A DNA stretch of 64,000 nt, taken from Miniphocaeibacter halophilus. Lineage in GTDB: Bacteria > Bacillota > Clostridia > Tissierellales > Peptoniphilaceae. The translations under genes and the position numbers were made by a program. The notes beneath the pieces were generated by a model. It saw only the letters and a program-made list of their open reading frames with translations, ran no database searches and was not told the origin of the DNA. This document shows positions 1 to 8,728 of this stretch, piece after piece. The stretch spans positions 439,001 through 503,000 of the forward strand of contig NZ_CP066744.1 in assembly GCF_016458825.1 (NCBI RefSeq). The letters run 5' to 3'. The stretch's first letter is position 1. Each line of letters starts with the position of its first letter.

Positions 1-451
1 CCCTACATAGTGAAAATGTAGCCCCTACTGAAGATCTTCCTAATCCCATCATCATCGCTAATGGTAAAGCTATAAACATTGTCATAAGATTTCCGAATTC
101 CTGTAACAATAATGCTGGTCCTGCTCTAAATACTACCCCGATTTGTGGTCCTGCGCTAATTCCAAACATAATTCCCAATGGATAAAGTGTTAATGACAAT
201 AAATGTGGGGAAATTTTTATTTCCTTTTCTCCAATAAATTCCTTTAATTTTGGAATTACCCTTCCTAATAAGTCTGGAGATAGTAAGATAGCAAAAACAA
301 TGGCCCATATTAATGTACCTATTTGGATATCGATTTCCTTGATTTTAAATTTTAAGGGTCCAATAAATTCCGCTATAATACAAACTACTAGGGTTGCAAT
401 AACCGCATTTCTAACTCCAGAGTTCTTCTTTGTCCTTGAATTTTCCTTCAT
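1..451 (-). CDS. DUF3100-type integral membrane protein (3' end outside window)
   Basis: The reading frame is open from the ATG at 451 to the window edge (150 codons), with AAGGAGGTT just upstream. The visible part is hydrophobic with about four membrane segments. It contains the stretch RAGPALLLQEFGNL followed by a GLGRSSVGATFS-like segment, which I recognise from DUF3100 membrane proteins, a family of unknown function that may transport small organic acids or amino-acid derivatives. It is divergent from the PucR-type regulator at 615, which makes it a candidate target of that regulator. The C-terminal part lies outside the window, so total length and topology cannot be judged. Family assignment is from memory of the motif; function is not known. 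Confidence 0.65.
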   Translation of the reverse strand, partial: MKENSRTKKNSGVRNAVIATLVVCIIAEFIGPLKFKIKEIDIQIGTLIWAIVFAILLSPDLLGRVIPKLKEFIGEKEIKISPHLLSLTLYPLGIMFGISAGPQIGVVFRAGPALLLQEFGNLMTMFIALPLAMMMGLGRSSVGATFSLCR

Positions 452-614
452 GATAACCTCCTTAGTCTTAATTTATTCCAGTATATCAATTTTGAAATAT
501 ATTTACTATTGACGAATTAACCTAATTATCTGCCATTAATTTGTGCAAATTGCACAACATATTTTTGACATTAATATGCTAAAATAGTAAAATTTCTTAT
601 AGATGAGGTGATTT

Positions 615-2219
615 ATGCTTATTACAATAAAAGATATTCTTTTAATGAAAGAATTTAGTAGATGTAAATTAATAAGTGGAGAAAGTGGTATAAATAATAT
701 AGTGAAATCCATTAATTCTATGGAAATACCCGATATAACAGATTGGCTTTCTGAAGGTGAATTACTTATTACAACAGGATATTCAATAAAGGATAGTCCT
801 AAAAAAATGGAAGATTTAATTGTAAACTTATCTAAAATGAAATGTGCAGGATTAGCTATAAAAACTAGATTTATTAAAAAAATAAATAATAATGTATTAA
901 CTTTATCTAATACTTTAAAAATACCTATAATTCATATCCCAGATGATATAAGTTTTTCAGATTTATCAACTCCAATAATGAAGAAAATTGTAGAAATGGA
1001 TAATTTGCAAAATAAAATATCTATAGATATGTATAATAGGTTTATTAATATTGGAATAGAAAATTTAGGTATTGAAGGAATTTCCACATTAATTTCAAAT
1101 ATTATTAATTCTGATGTCTTAATATTAGATAAAGATTTTAGAACTTATGTTGACAATGATAAAAACAAAAAAATTATTCCTTATTTAAAAAGTTCATTAA
1201 ATTTATTAAATGAAGATGGATTTACTTATTTAGCCGAGATCGATCTCGATGTATTAATAAAGAGAGTTATTGTTAAGAAAAAAATAATTGCATATATTAT
1301 AGTTTTAAATTTAGTGTCTAAAGATTATACCAATACTATAGATATTGTATTAGAACAGGCTACAAAGCTTCTTTCACTAGAAATATTAAAGCTAGAATCT
1401 GTTAGTAAAAATATATTCGATTTAGATAATATTTTTTTAACTGAAATTTTAGAAAATAATTTTAATTCAAATGAACAAATAGAAGTAAAAGCTGAGTCTT
1501 TAAATTGGCCAAATTTACCATATACTATTATCCTTTTACATTCAAAAAAATTCAATAATTTATTTGCCAATAAAGACAATTCTGAAATTGTTGTTTTTAA
1601 AAAAGACATTTATAGTATTATAAATGCAGAGTTCTATAAAAATGATCCTAAAATTAAAATAACATCTTTAAACAATGATTTCTACATCATAATTAATTCT
1701 AATAATTTTGATAAAAAACTTATAGAACAGTCTATAAACAATACAATAAATGAAGTAAACAATTACTGTAACATAAAACCTCTCTGTATTATTGGAGATA
1801 GTATAGATAAGTTAGATAAAATCCCCAATAAAATACATGATTTAGAATTAGCATTATCTATTTATTTTTTAAAAAAGGATAAAGCAGTTTTCATCTATGA
1901 AAAAGATACTATTATTGAACAGTTCTTTTTGAAAAATAAAGACAACTACTATTTAAAACAATTCATAGAAAACACCATTGGAAATATTATAGACAATAAA
2001 TCCAAAGATTCCTTGGATTTATTTAAAACTCTATATGAATATTTAAAAACTGGTTGTAATACTTTAAGAGCCTCAAAAAATTTATACATACATAGAAATA
2101 CCCTTACTTATAGGCTTAAAAAAATCGAGAAAATACTTGAATGTGATTTAAACTCCTTTGAAGATAGGTACAAAATAACTATTGCATTTAAAATTAATGA
2201 AATAATCAAATATTACTAA
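615..2219 (+). CDS. PucR-family transcriptional regulator
   Basis: This 534-residue protein has the PucR layout. The N-terminal PucR domain (about residues 1-125) includes the typical run of a predicted effector pocket followed by WLSEGELLITTGYS. A variable middle region resembles the GGDEF-like/CdaR domain. A C-terminal helix-turn-helix (about 475-530) contains NLYIHRNTLTYRLKKIEKIL. PucR proteins often activate purine, sugar-diacid or amino-acid catabolic genes in response to a small ligand. The start at 615 follows GAGGTG at the right distance. The gene is divergent from the DUF3100-type gene and convergent with the glycerate kinase operon; either could be its target. The ligand cannot be told from sequence. 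Family assignment is firm, role is open. Confidence 0.85.
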   Translation: MLITIKDILLMKEFSRCKLISGESGINNIVKSINSMEIPDITDWLSEGELLITTGYSIKDSPKKMEDLIVNLSKMKCAGLAIKTRFIKKINNNVLTLSNTLKIPIIHIPDDISFSDLSTPIMKKIVEMDNLQNKISIDMYNRFINIGIENLGIEGISTLISNIINSDVLILDKDFRTYVDNDKNKKIIPYLKSSLNLLNEDGFTYLAEIDLDVLIKRVIVKKKIIAYIIVLNLVSKDYTNTIDIVLEQATKLLSLEILKLESVSKNIFDLDNIFLTEILENNFNSNEQIEVKAESLNWPNLPYTIILLHSKKFNNLFANKDNSEIVVFKKDIYSIINAEFYKNDPKIKITSLNNDFYIIINSNNFDKKLIEQSINNTINEVNNYCNIKPLCIIGDSIDKLDKIPNKIHDLELALSIYFLKKDKAVFIYEKDTIIEQFFLKNKDNYYLKQFIENTIGNIIDNKSKDSLDLFKTLYEYLKTGCNTLRASKNLYIHRNTLTYRLKKIEKILECDLNSFEDRYKITIAFKINEIIKYY

Positions 2220-2229
2220 AAATAATCTT

Positions 2230-2245
2230 CCAATTTTAAAATTGG
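2230..2245. repeat. AT-rich perfect palindrome after the PucR gene
   Basis: CCAATTTTAAAATTGG is a perfect 16-bp palindrome starting 11 bases after the PucR stop codon. It may strengthen the terminator at 2265-2303 or be incidental in AT-rich DNA. Confidence 0.4.
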
Positions 2246-2264
2246 ATAATATTTAGGCTATGTT

Positions 2265-2303
2265 AAAAGAGTGAGTTTTATATTTAATAGAACTCACTCT
2301 TTT
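2265..2303. terminator. Bidirectional terminator between PucR gene and glycerate kinase
   Basis: A 13-bp perfect stem (AAAAGAGTGAGTT with AACTCACTCTTTT, loop of 13) ends in T-rich sequence on both strands. It lies between the convergent pucR-like gene and glxK-like gene and can serve both, although an IS remnant now separates it from the kinase gene. Confidence 0.8.
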
Positions 2304-2318
2304 TAATAGTTATTTATT

Positions 2319-2433
2319 GGCTATTTGTCAAATGGTGTTAGTATTCAATAAAATAATAAATTATTTTTGTTTCAGGCAAGCTATATAGCTGCCTGATAAT
2401 TTTCTATATACTTCATTAAACTTTTAATTTTAT
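2319..2433 (-). mobile_element. Degraded right end of an ISL3-family element
   Basis: This stretch matches, with scattered changes, the reverse complement of the right end of the complete ISL3-type element at 53813-55308. It shares the terminal GG-T-TTTGTCAAATGGTGTT segment, the AATAAAATAA tract, the TCAGGCA...TATATAG...TGCCTGAT inverted repeat, and the last codons of the transposase (around the position of MKPIKNYQ). Homology fades after about 2433 and no left end is present. It is therefore a solo, decayed IS end pointing leftward, left by an older insertion or deletion event. It carries no functional gene. Confidence 0.85.
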
Positions 2434-2492
2434 TTTAAACTTTTGGTGTACTTAATTTTACAATCTATCATAATATAAAATAAATATATTCT

Positions 2493-3626
2493 TTATAAGT
2501 TTATTTTATAAACTCTTATTATCTGCCTTGTAATATCTTTCAAATTTTTACTAGCAAAATCTCCTTCCATAGCCTTTTCCAAACTTACCGGGCAGGGAGT
2601 TATACTAAAATATGCATCTATTCCCTCTTCGTTTATTTTTTCAACATCTTTTCCCAAAGCACCACTCATGGCTATAACAGGAACTTTATATTTGTTGGCA
2701 ATTTTTGCAACTCCACTAGGAGCTTTCCCCATCATAGTCTGATAGTCTAGTTGACCTTCTCCGGTAATGACTAAATTTGCATTTTTAATATCATCTTCAA
2801 GTTTTAAAAACTCAGTAATAATATCTACTCCCCTTAAGAGATTTCCACCTAAAAATGTTTTAAAAGCATAGCCTAAGCCACCAGCTGCTCCTACTCCATT
2901 ACAATCTTCATAGGATTTCCCATATTTTTCTTTAACTATTTCAGAAAATCCCCTAGCCCATTTGTCTAATTTTTCTATATCTTCCTTTCCTGCTCCTTTT
3001 TGGGGACCATAAACACTTGCCGCTCCATTAGGTCCAAAAAGTGGATTGTCTACATCACAGGCAATTTCAAAATTAGCTTCCTTTATTCTTTTATCGACTT
3101 TAGAATCATCTATACTTGTAATATTCTTTAAATCCTTGCCCTTTATACCAACCTTATTTCCATTTTCATCTAAAAATTCATAGCCTAGACTCGTTAACAT
3201 TCCTAAGCCAATATCATTAGTAGCTGAACCACCTATACCAATTATAAATTCCCTATAGCCTTTATTTAAAGCATCTTTTATTATTTCACCAAGTCCAAAA
3301 GTAGTGGTATTCATTGGATTTCTTTTTTCTTTTTCAACTAAGGTTAAACCTGATGAAGTAGCCATTTCAATTATAGCCTTTTCTCCTACTACACCATATT
3401 TTGCTAAAATTTTTTCTCCAATAGGACCTGTAACTTCTACTTCTATAAATTTACCATTAAGTCCTGTTACTAAGGCCGAAACAGTTCCTTCTCCTCCATC
3501 GGCTAAAGGTTTTACAATAACTTCTGCTTCTTTAATCTCTTCTAATATTCCCTGTCTTATTATTTCTCCCGCTTCTATTGATTCCAAAGAACCTTTAAAG
3601 GAGTCGACTGAAACTACAATTTTCAA
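2493..3626 (-). CDS. Glycerate kinase
   Basis: The 377-residue product is a full-length glycerate kinase of the GarK/GlxK family, which phosphorylates D-glycerate with ATP in the cytosol (usually to 2-phosphoglycerate), feeding it to lower glycolysis. Supporting sequence: N-terminal MKIVVSVDSFKGSL, PLADGGEGT, the glycine-rich GIGGSATNDIGLGM near residue 130, and NLVITGEGQLDYQT near 285, all family signatures. It starts 23 bases after the GntP-type permease gene, with AGGAGGTG before the ATG, so the two form a transport-plus-kinase operon. Whether it belongs to the 2-kinase or 3-kinase subgroup cannot be proved here; length and motifs fit the 2-kinase type. Confidence 0.9.
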   Translation of the reverse strand: MKIVVSVDSFKGSLESIEAGEIIRQGILEEIKEAEVIVKPLADGGEGTVSALVTGLNGKFIEVEVTGPIGEKILAKYGVVGEKAIIEMATSSGLTLVEKEKRNPMNTTTFGLGEIIKDALNKGYREFIIGIGGSATNDIGLGMLTSLGYEFLDENGNKVGIKGKDLKNITSIDDSKVDKRIKEANFEIACDVDNPLFGPNGAASVYGPQKGAGKEDIEKLDKWARGFSEIVKEKYGKSYEDCNGVGAAGGLGYAFKTFLGGNLLRGVDIITEFLKLEDDIKNANLVITGEGQLDYQTMMGKAPSGVAKIANKYKVPVIAMSGALGKDVEKINEEGIDAYFSITPCPVSLEKAMEGDFASKNLKDITRQIIRVYKINL

Positions 3627-3649
3627 AGTAGCACCTCCTCAAACTCAAT

Positions 3650-5023
3650 CTAACCTAAAAATATATTTAAAATAAATACTGTAGCCATTCCTGCAAGTCC
3701 CATAATCAATGTCATTGGAGTTTGAGTTTTATATCCATCTTCAGCTTTTAAACCTCCCATATTTGTAACTACCCAAAAATATGAATCATTGGCATGAGAT
3801 ACTGTCATTGCCCCTGCCCCTATAGCTAATACCACTAGTACCGCTGTCATTGGATTGGTTAAGCCTAATGCTGTCATCATAGAATCTGGTGACATATAAG
3901 AACCCATAATGGCAGAAGTTGTAGTTAAAGCTACAGTTGACGAACCTTGAGCAGTTTTTAGTATTGCTGAAATAACAAATGGAAAGAAAATACCTACTTT
4001 GCTAAGTACTGTTGCATTTGCTTCTATGTATTCTACAAAACCTGCAGAGCTTATAACTTTCCCTAAAACTCCCCCTGCCGCTGTTATAAACAAAATAGGT
4101 CCAACAACTTTTAATGTGTCCTCTGTAATCCTATTGAATTTATCCATATTCCTAGTAGTTAAAAGAAGTAATACTGAAAATAAAACCCCTGCTGTTAAAG
4201 CGATTACCGGATTACCTAAAAATATTAAAAAATTGACTATTGCTCCTTCCATTCCTACCATTTGTACAATTGACGCTACTGCCATTAAAATAATTGGAAC
4301 TATTATTGGAGCTAAGGATAAGAATCCATTTGGTAGCTCATGTTCTTTCATTATTTTTTTATAATCATCAAAAATTTCAGAATCTGAAATCTCATCTGAG
4401 GATTTAATTGTAGGTCCTACTTTTTTCGCAAAAAAATAAGCTAAAATAAGTCCTGGTATAGAAACTATTATCCCCATTAGTATTACTGTTAGAAGATTAT
4501 TTTCAACACCTATATTACCTGCTGCAGCAATTGGACCCGGAGTTGGTGGAACGTAGACATGTGTTGCATACAATCCGGCAGATAAGGCTATTGTCATAGA
4601 TACAGATGATGTTTTAGTTTTTCTTGCCATTGCTTTTCTAATAGGATTTAAAATAACAAAACCACTATCACAAAATACCGGAATCGAGACTATCCACCCC
4701 ATAATCATAATAGCTAAAGTAGGTCTTTTCTCCCCTACTAAATTAATAACCATATCCGCTAGTTTAACAGCTCCACCAGTAGCCTCTAGAATTGATCCTA
4801 TTAATGCTCCAAGTATTATTACAATACCAATACTTGCAAAAGCACCTGAAAAACCTTCTCCAATAACTTTTGGTATTTCAGTTATTGGAATTCCTACGAT
4901 GATTGCCATAATTAAAGATACACCCATTATAGATAGAAAAGGATGAATATTTAATTTTGTTATAGCTAAAATCATTACAATTATTGCAGCTATAAGTACT
5001 AATAACAATGTTACTCCTGACAT
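3650..5023 (-). CDS. GntP-family permease, probable glycerate/gluconate transporter
   Basis: A 457-residue, very hydrophobic protein with about 12 or more membrane segments and the GntP signatures PVFCDSGFVILNPI (about 115-130) and YVPPTPGPIAAAGN (about 155-170). GntP-family carriers are proton symporters for gluconate and related hydroxy acids. Because the next gene is glycerate kinase and no gluconate kinase is nearby, D-glycerate is the most likely substrate (inference). The start has GGGGGTAAAT upstream. It is the first gene of a two-gene unit, preceded by the terminator of the hydrolase gene. Substrate is not certain. Confidence 0.85.
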   Translation of the reverse strand: MSGVTLLLVLIAAIIVMILAITKLNIHPFLSIMGVSLIMAIIVGIPITEIPKVIGEGFSGAFASIGIVIILGALIGSILEATGGAVKLADMVINLVGEKRPTLAIMIMGWIVSIPVFCDSGFVILNPIRKAMARKTKTSSVSMTIALSAGLYATHVYVPPTPGPIAAAGNIGVENNLLTVILMGIIVSIPGLILAYFFAKKVGPTIKSSDEISDSEIFDDYKKIMKEHELPNGFLSLAPIIVPIILMAVASIVQMVGMEGAIVNFLIFLGNPVIALTAGVLFSVLLLLTTRNMDKFNRITEDTLKVVGPILFITAAGGVLGKVISSAGFVEYIEANATVLSKVGIFFPFVISAILKTAQGSSTVALTTTSAIMGSYMSPDSMMTALGLTNPMTAVLVVLAIGAGAMTVSHANDSYFWVVTNMGGLKAEDGYKTQTPMTLIMGLAGMATVFILNIFLG

Positions 5024-5138
5024 AATTTACCCCCTTTTATTTTTTATTTCTTTTCACTTATATACCCTGTAAATCTAATGATAAATAAGATTTTCAAAAT
5101 AATTTTTCCCCTATAAATTACTTGATATTATTCAAGAA

Positions 5139-5190
5139 AAAACACCTTAATTGATTTTTATTTTACAATAAACTTCAATTAAGGTGTTTT
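5139..5190 (-). terminator. Terminator after the hydrolase gene
   Basis: A 16-bp perfect stem (AAAACACCTTAATTGA / TCAATTAAGGTGTTTT, 20-base loop) is followed on the minus strand by six T. It ends the GNAT-hydrolase transcript before the GntP-type permease gene. Confidence 0.85.
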
Positions 5191-5244
5191 TATTCATATA
5201 CAATTTACCCTTCCTGTTTTCGATAAAGTTAAGAAGAACTAACT

Positions 5245-6003
5245 TTATTCCTGTTCAATAAAATTACAAATTTTCTTAATAATATATTGGCGTATATCAT
5301 AATTTACAAAACTATGGTCTATGCCTTCAAGTTCGTAGTATTCAACTACTCCTGGAAAGTTTCTTTCAGTTTTTATACAGGTTTCTTTAGTAACTGCAGT
5401 ATCCTCACTTCCTCTAAATATTAAAACATCTCCCTTATATAAGGCTGCTTTTTCATAGGGCTTATATTTTTCCATATCGAGCATAAACTCCTTTTTGATC
5501 TTCAAGCCTAAATATTCAATTTCCTCCATGTTTTCTCCATAATTCCTATATAGTTCAACAACAGAATTATACATATCGTTTGCCGGCGCTAATAATATAA
5601 TTTTCTTAGGCTTATATTCATATGCTTTTAATGTTGTAATAAGTCCACCCATACTATGACCAATAATAAATATATTATCTGTATCTACATTTTCGCAATT
5701 TTCAACATAATCCATTATACAATCCATGTCCTTAATTTCCGATGTTAATGTCATATTTTCAAACTCCCCATCTGATTCTCCACTGCCGGTAAAGTCAAAC
5801 CTAAAGGTAGCGTACCCTTTAGATGTAAAGTATTTAGACATTCTTACATAGAAAAAAGCATTGCCCATTTTATTTCCCGTATGGCCATGAACAATGATTA
5901 TTGTTGGTAGTTTTTTCACTCCATCATATTTGTCCGGTAAATTTTCTACTCCCCTAATTGTTAGATTATTTTTATTTTTTAATTCAATATTTTTATATTG
6001 CAT
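5245..6003 (-). CDS. Alpha/beta hydrolase (putative esterase/acyl hydrolase)
   Basis: From the ATG at 6003 the protein is 252 residues. A longer reading to 6063 is open, but 6003 has a strong AGGAGG seven bases upstream and its ATG overlaps the stop of the GNAT gene (TAATG), so 6003 is the better start. It has the alpha/beta-hydrolase fold: IIVHGHTGNKMGN near the oxyanion hole, the nucleophile elbow GHSMGG, an acid in FRGSEDTAV and the final histidine in GIDHSF. Such proteins hydrolyse esters, often of hydroxycinnamates or acyl groups. The substrate is unknown. Translationally coupled to the acetyltransferase gene. Confidence 0.85.
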   Translation of the reverse strand: MQYKNIELKNKNNLTIRGVENLPDKYDGVKKLPTIIIVHGHTGNKMGNAFFYVRMSKYFTSKGYATFRFDFTGSGESDGEFENMTLTSEIKDMDCIMDYVENCENVDTDNIFIIGHSMGGLITTLKAYEYKPKKIILLAPANDMYNSVVELYRNYGENMEEIEYLGLKIKKEFMLDMEKYKPYEKAALYKGDVLIFRGSEDTAVTKETCIKTERNFPGVVEYYELEGIDHSFVNYDIRQYIIKKICNFIEQE

Positions 6004-6488
6004 TAGTCCTCCTTTTCTGCTACTTCTTTTAAACTTTCTCCAGCTAGACGATAAATAGTCCATTCGTCCATTGGAACTGCTCCCATTTTTTTATAAAACT
6101 CTATTGCTGATTTATTCCAATCTAAGCAAACCCATTCCATTCTTCCACAATTTCTTTCTACTGCAATTTTTGCTAGTTCTTTAAAAATAATTTTTCCATA
6201 GCCATTACTTCTATATTCCGGTTTTATATAGATATCCTCTAGATAAATTCCTGACCTACCAACAAAGGTAGAAAAATTATAGAAGAATAGACAAAAGCCT
6301 ATTGGCTTATTATCTTCTTCAGCTATTAAAACCTCTACTCTTTTTTTATTAAATATATGGTCTTCTAATAGTTCTTCTGTTGCAACAACTTCATCTAGCA
6401 TTTTTTCATAAACAGCTAAATCTTTTATAAGTTCAAATATTATCGGCGTATCTTCTCTTGAAGCTTGCCTTAAATTAAATTCTTTCAT
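6003..6488 (-). CDS. GNAT acetyltransferase, diamine/spermidine acetyltransferase-like
   Basis: A 161-residue single-domain GNAT protein. The acetyl-CoA-binding motif A is visible as YIKPEYRSNGYGKIIFKEL (about 87-105), preceded by the beta-strand IYLEDIY and followed by WVCLDWNKSAIEFYKKMGA, an arrangement close to SAT1-like diamine N-acetyltransferases. It would move an acetyl group from acetyl-CoA to a primary amine. Substrate specificity is inferred from motif similarity only. It is the first gene of a pair with the hydrolase at 5245-6003, and the two share one base. Confidence 0.85.
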   Translation of the reverse strand: MKEFNLRQASREDTPIIFELIKDLAVYEKMLDEVVATEELLEDHIFNKKRVEVLIAEEDNKPIGFCLFFYNFSTFVGRSGIYLEDIYIKPEYRSNGYGKIIFKELAKIAVERNCGRMEWVCLDWNKSAIEFYKKMGAVPMDEWTIYRLAGESLKEVAEKED

Positions 6489-6545
6489 TATACCTCCAAA
6501 TTAACCTTATAGAGTATTATAAGGTATTTTCAATTTAAATAAAAT

Positions 6546-6569
6546 AAAAGCAGAGATTTCTCTCTGCTT
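6546..6569 (-). terminator. Terminator of the sigma factor/DUF4179 operon
   Basis: AAAGCAGAGA...TCTCTGCTTT forms a ten-base-pair stem just past the DUF4179 stop at 6583. On the minus strand it is followed by TTTTATTTTATTT. Confidence 0.8.
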
Positions 6570-6582
6570 TATAGGGGGTGTA

Positions 6583-7902
6583 TTATTTTAATTTAATTGT
6601 AAATTCTCCAATATCTCTTATTTCTACTAAACCTGTCCTATTATATACTTTTTCACCATTTTCATTTTCTGTTATTTCTAAACCTCGCTCATCGAAAACT
6701 GCCACGATTTTAAGCTCTTTAGCATTTAATAAATCTTCTAATGAAGCTTCTCCTGTAAATTTATCTCCTAAATAGTCTAGATTTACATTTAATTTCCCCT
6801 TGTAAAAATCTTCTTTAGCTGAATCTTTAAACAATTCTTTAAAGCTTATAACCTGAGATATGTTTTCCGGGTTCTTTGTATTGTCATAATAATCATACTC
6901 TATTGTGCCCTTTGTATCATCGGCTAAATCAGCATGTCCAGTAATCCCAAATTGTTTTCCTTCATCTGTCACTCCAAATAATGTAACTTCACTTTCTGAT
7001 TGAGTCATTGTTTCTTTATTGTCGCCTTTGTAATTTAATTCTATTGTTTGAGAAAATTCATTTAGCTTAACATCTTTAACCTCGAAATCAATTCCGGTTT
7101 TTTCATCTTTAAAATTTTTACCCTCAACAATTTCATATTTTCTATTTAAATGTGCCATGTCTTTAAAGCTATTGCTTATATCAAATACAACATCTTCTTG
7201 TAATGGTGTTTGCTCTCCATCAAATTCAAAGCTTAAACCTGATAATTTAAATTCAATTTTTGAACCTTCTTTTATTTCGTCTATGCCCGAAATATCTATA
7301 TCCATTTGAAAAATATTGTTTTCTTTATCTATTAATTCTTGCCTAAAACTAGCTGAATCCCAAGAATTTTCTTTACCATCTACTAAAAGAGAAAAAGTAA
7401 AATCTTCATCTACAGTCATCGGTTCACCATTTTCTGTAAAGTGCTCCTTCTCGTTATTTGATGGAGCAAGTCTTGCATTTTCATAGTCTATATCTTTTTT
7501 ATACTCCAATAATAATCTGAAGAACCCTTTATTTCCATCTCTAACAGCATATCTAAGTTCAATATTATAATCATCGAATTCTTTAACAATTCCGGTTTTT
7601 TCAACTAAGCTAGTTAAATCTTCCTTTCCATAACTACCTGTATTAAATACTACATTATATTTTTCAAAAATAAACTCTTTTGCTGCCGCATAAACCTCTT
7701 GTCCCATGGTAGTTTGTCCAAATACCACTAAGGCAAAGGCTGCAGCTACAGACACCCCCATAACTTTTTTCCAAATAGTTTTTTTCTTCTTTGTTTTTAT
7801 ATTATTTTTAATTTTTTGTTTTTCCAAATCATTTAAATTCTTCTTTTCATATTTATCTAAGTCAACTTTTGTTTCATTTGCTAAATCATATATATCTTTC
7901 AT
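6583..7902 (-). CDS. DUF4179-type membrane protein, probable anti-sigma factor
   Basis: A 439-residue protein: a charged cytoplasmic N-terminus (1-45, rich in Lys/Asn), one membrane segment (about 46-63, KVMGVSVAAAFALVVF), then a long extracytoplasmic beta-rich part. This is the DUF4179 architecture. Such proteins are typically encoded directly after an ECF-like sigma factor and are thought to hold it at the membrane. Here the start overlaps the sigma gene stop (TAATG), so the two are translationally coupled. The outside part probably senses a surface signal; its nature cannot be told. Family assignment is from architecture and context. Confidence 0.8.
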   Translation of the reverse strand: MKDIYDLANETKVDLDKYEKKNLNDLEKQKIKNNIKTKKKKTIWKKVMGVSVAAAFALVVFGQTTMGQEVYAAAKEFIFEKYNVVFNTGSYGKEDLTSLVEKTGIVKEFDDYNIELRYAVRDGNKGFFRLLLEYKKDIDYENARLAPSNNEKEHFTENGEPMTVDEDFTFSLLVDGKENSWDSASFRQELIDKENNIFQMDIDISGIDEIKEGSKIEFKLSGLSFEFDGEQTPLQEDVVFDISNSFKDMAHLNRKYEIVEGKNFKDEKTGIDFEVKDVKLNEFSQTIELNYKGDNKETMTQSESEVTLFGVTDEGKQFGITGHADLADDTKGTIEYDYYDNTKNPENISQVISFKELFKDSAKEDFYKGKLNVNLDYLGDKFTGEASLEDLLNAKELKIVAVFDERGLEITENENGEKVYNRTGLVEIRDIGEFTIKLK

Positions 7903-8450
7903 TATTTAGCCTCCTTAGCTCCTAAAGCCTTTTTTATTTTTTTCTTTCCCCTTGATACCCTGTTGTAAATATTGCTTGGAGAAATATTATCTTCTAAAGA
8001 TATTTCTTCAACAGTTTTTTCTTCATAAAACAATTTCCGAAATAGAATCTTATCCCTTTCCTTTAGAGGTGCTATTAACTCCTCTAATTCCTCATCTACT
8101 CCATTTTCTATAATTTCTTTATAGTCATCTTCTTCACTTGTAAGGTTAGTAATACCATCAATATTTTCTTCATTTAATTCCTTATAATACTTTCTTAAAT
8201 AGTCTATTGCCCTATATTTTGATATTGATGCTATCCAATTTTTAAGTGATGCTTTTTCCGGATTATATTTTTCAATATTATTCCAAACACCTAGAAAAAT
8301 ATCATTTATACATTCTTCTTGTAAATTTTCAAAATAAAATAGATGTTTAGACACTACGGTTTTTACAATCCAGCCATATTTATCTATTAATGATTCTAAC
8401 GCCTTCTCATTTCCCTTTTTTATTTCTTTAACAAGCTTGTCATCTTTCAT
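7902..8450 (-). CDS. RNA polymerase sigma-70-family (ECF-like) factor
   Basis: A 182-residue protein with sigma region 2 (about 10-85; ECINDIFLGVWNNIEKYNPEK then LKNWIASISKYRAIDYLRK) and region 4 (about 125-180; a helix-turn-helix with VEEISLEDNISPSNIYNRVSR). There is no region 1 or 3, as in ECF factors. It directs polymerase to its own promoter class and is likely held inactive by the DUF4179 membrane protein encoded next. Start supported by AGGAGGT eight bases upstream. The region before it carries repeated promoter-like units that may be its own targets. Confidence 0.88.
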   Translation of the reverse strand: MKDDKLVKEIKKGNEKALESLIDKYGWIVKTVVSKHLFYFENLQEECINDIFLGVWNNIEKYNPEKASLKNWIASISKYRAIDYLRKYYKELNEENIDGITNLTSEEDDYKEIIENGVDEELEELIAPLKERDKILFRKLFYEEKTVEEISLEDNISPSNIYNRVSRGKKKIKKALGAKEAK

Positions 8451-8493
8451 TTTTTACCTCCTGTATGCTAAAATACATACCATTCTACCTATA

Positions 8494-8522
8494 TATACGT
8501 AATATTATTTTTATTTCTATCA
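8494..8522 (-). promoter_or_regulatory. Candidate promoter 1 of the sigma factor gene (repeat unit)
   Basis: On the minus strand TGATAG is followed after exactly 17 bases by CGTATA, within a longer shared context (AAATGATAGAAA ... CGTATATAT). The same pair with the same spacing recurs at 8590-8618. The -10-like box lies about 45 bases before the sigma start. An autoregulatory ECF-type promoter is the likely reading. Confidence 0.55.
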
Positions 8523-8589
8523 TTTAGGAAAAAAATCATTTCCTATTATTTAATATAAGTTTCTGTAGCTACAGTGCCTTTCACCAATA

Positions 8590-8618
8590 TATACGAAGAT
8601 ATTTTATTCTTTCTATCA
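8590..8618 (-). promoter_or_regulatory. Candidate promoter 2 of the sigma factor gene (repeat unit)
   Basis: Second copy of TGATAG-N17-CGTATA on the minus strand, 96 bases upstream of the first. The flanks (AAAATGATAGAAA and CGTATATATTGG) match the first copy while the spacers differ more, which suggests conserved protein-contact sites. Confidence 0.55.
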
Positions 8619-8704
8619 TTTTAAATTTTATTTATTTTCTACTATATACTAAATTTAAACTCCTTCATAGATATATATGGGGGTATTTTTCGATTCTATT
8701 AAAA

Positions 8705-8728
8705 AAGAACAAGAAAATTCTTGTTCTT
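8705..8728 (-). terminator. Terminator of pabC
   Basis: AAGAACAAGAA and TTCTTGTTCTT form an 11-bp inverted repeat, followed on the minus strand by six T. It overlaps the pabC stop codon. Confidence 0.8.

Noticed and set aside
300-512. Plus-strand reading frame of 70 codons
   Set aside because: It lies on the opposite strand of the DUF3100-type gene, has no RBS, and its hydrophobic look comes from the complementary membrane codons.
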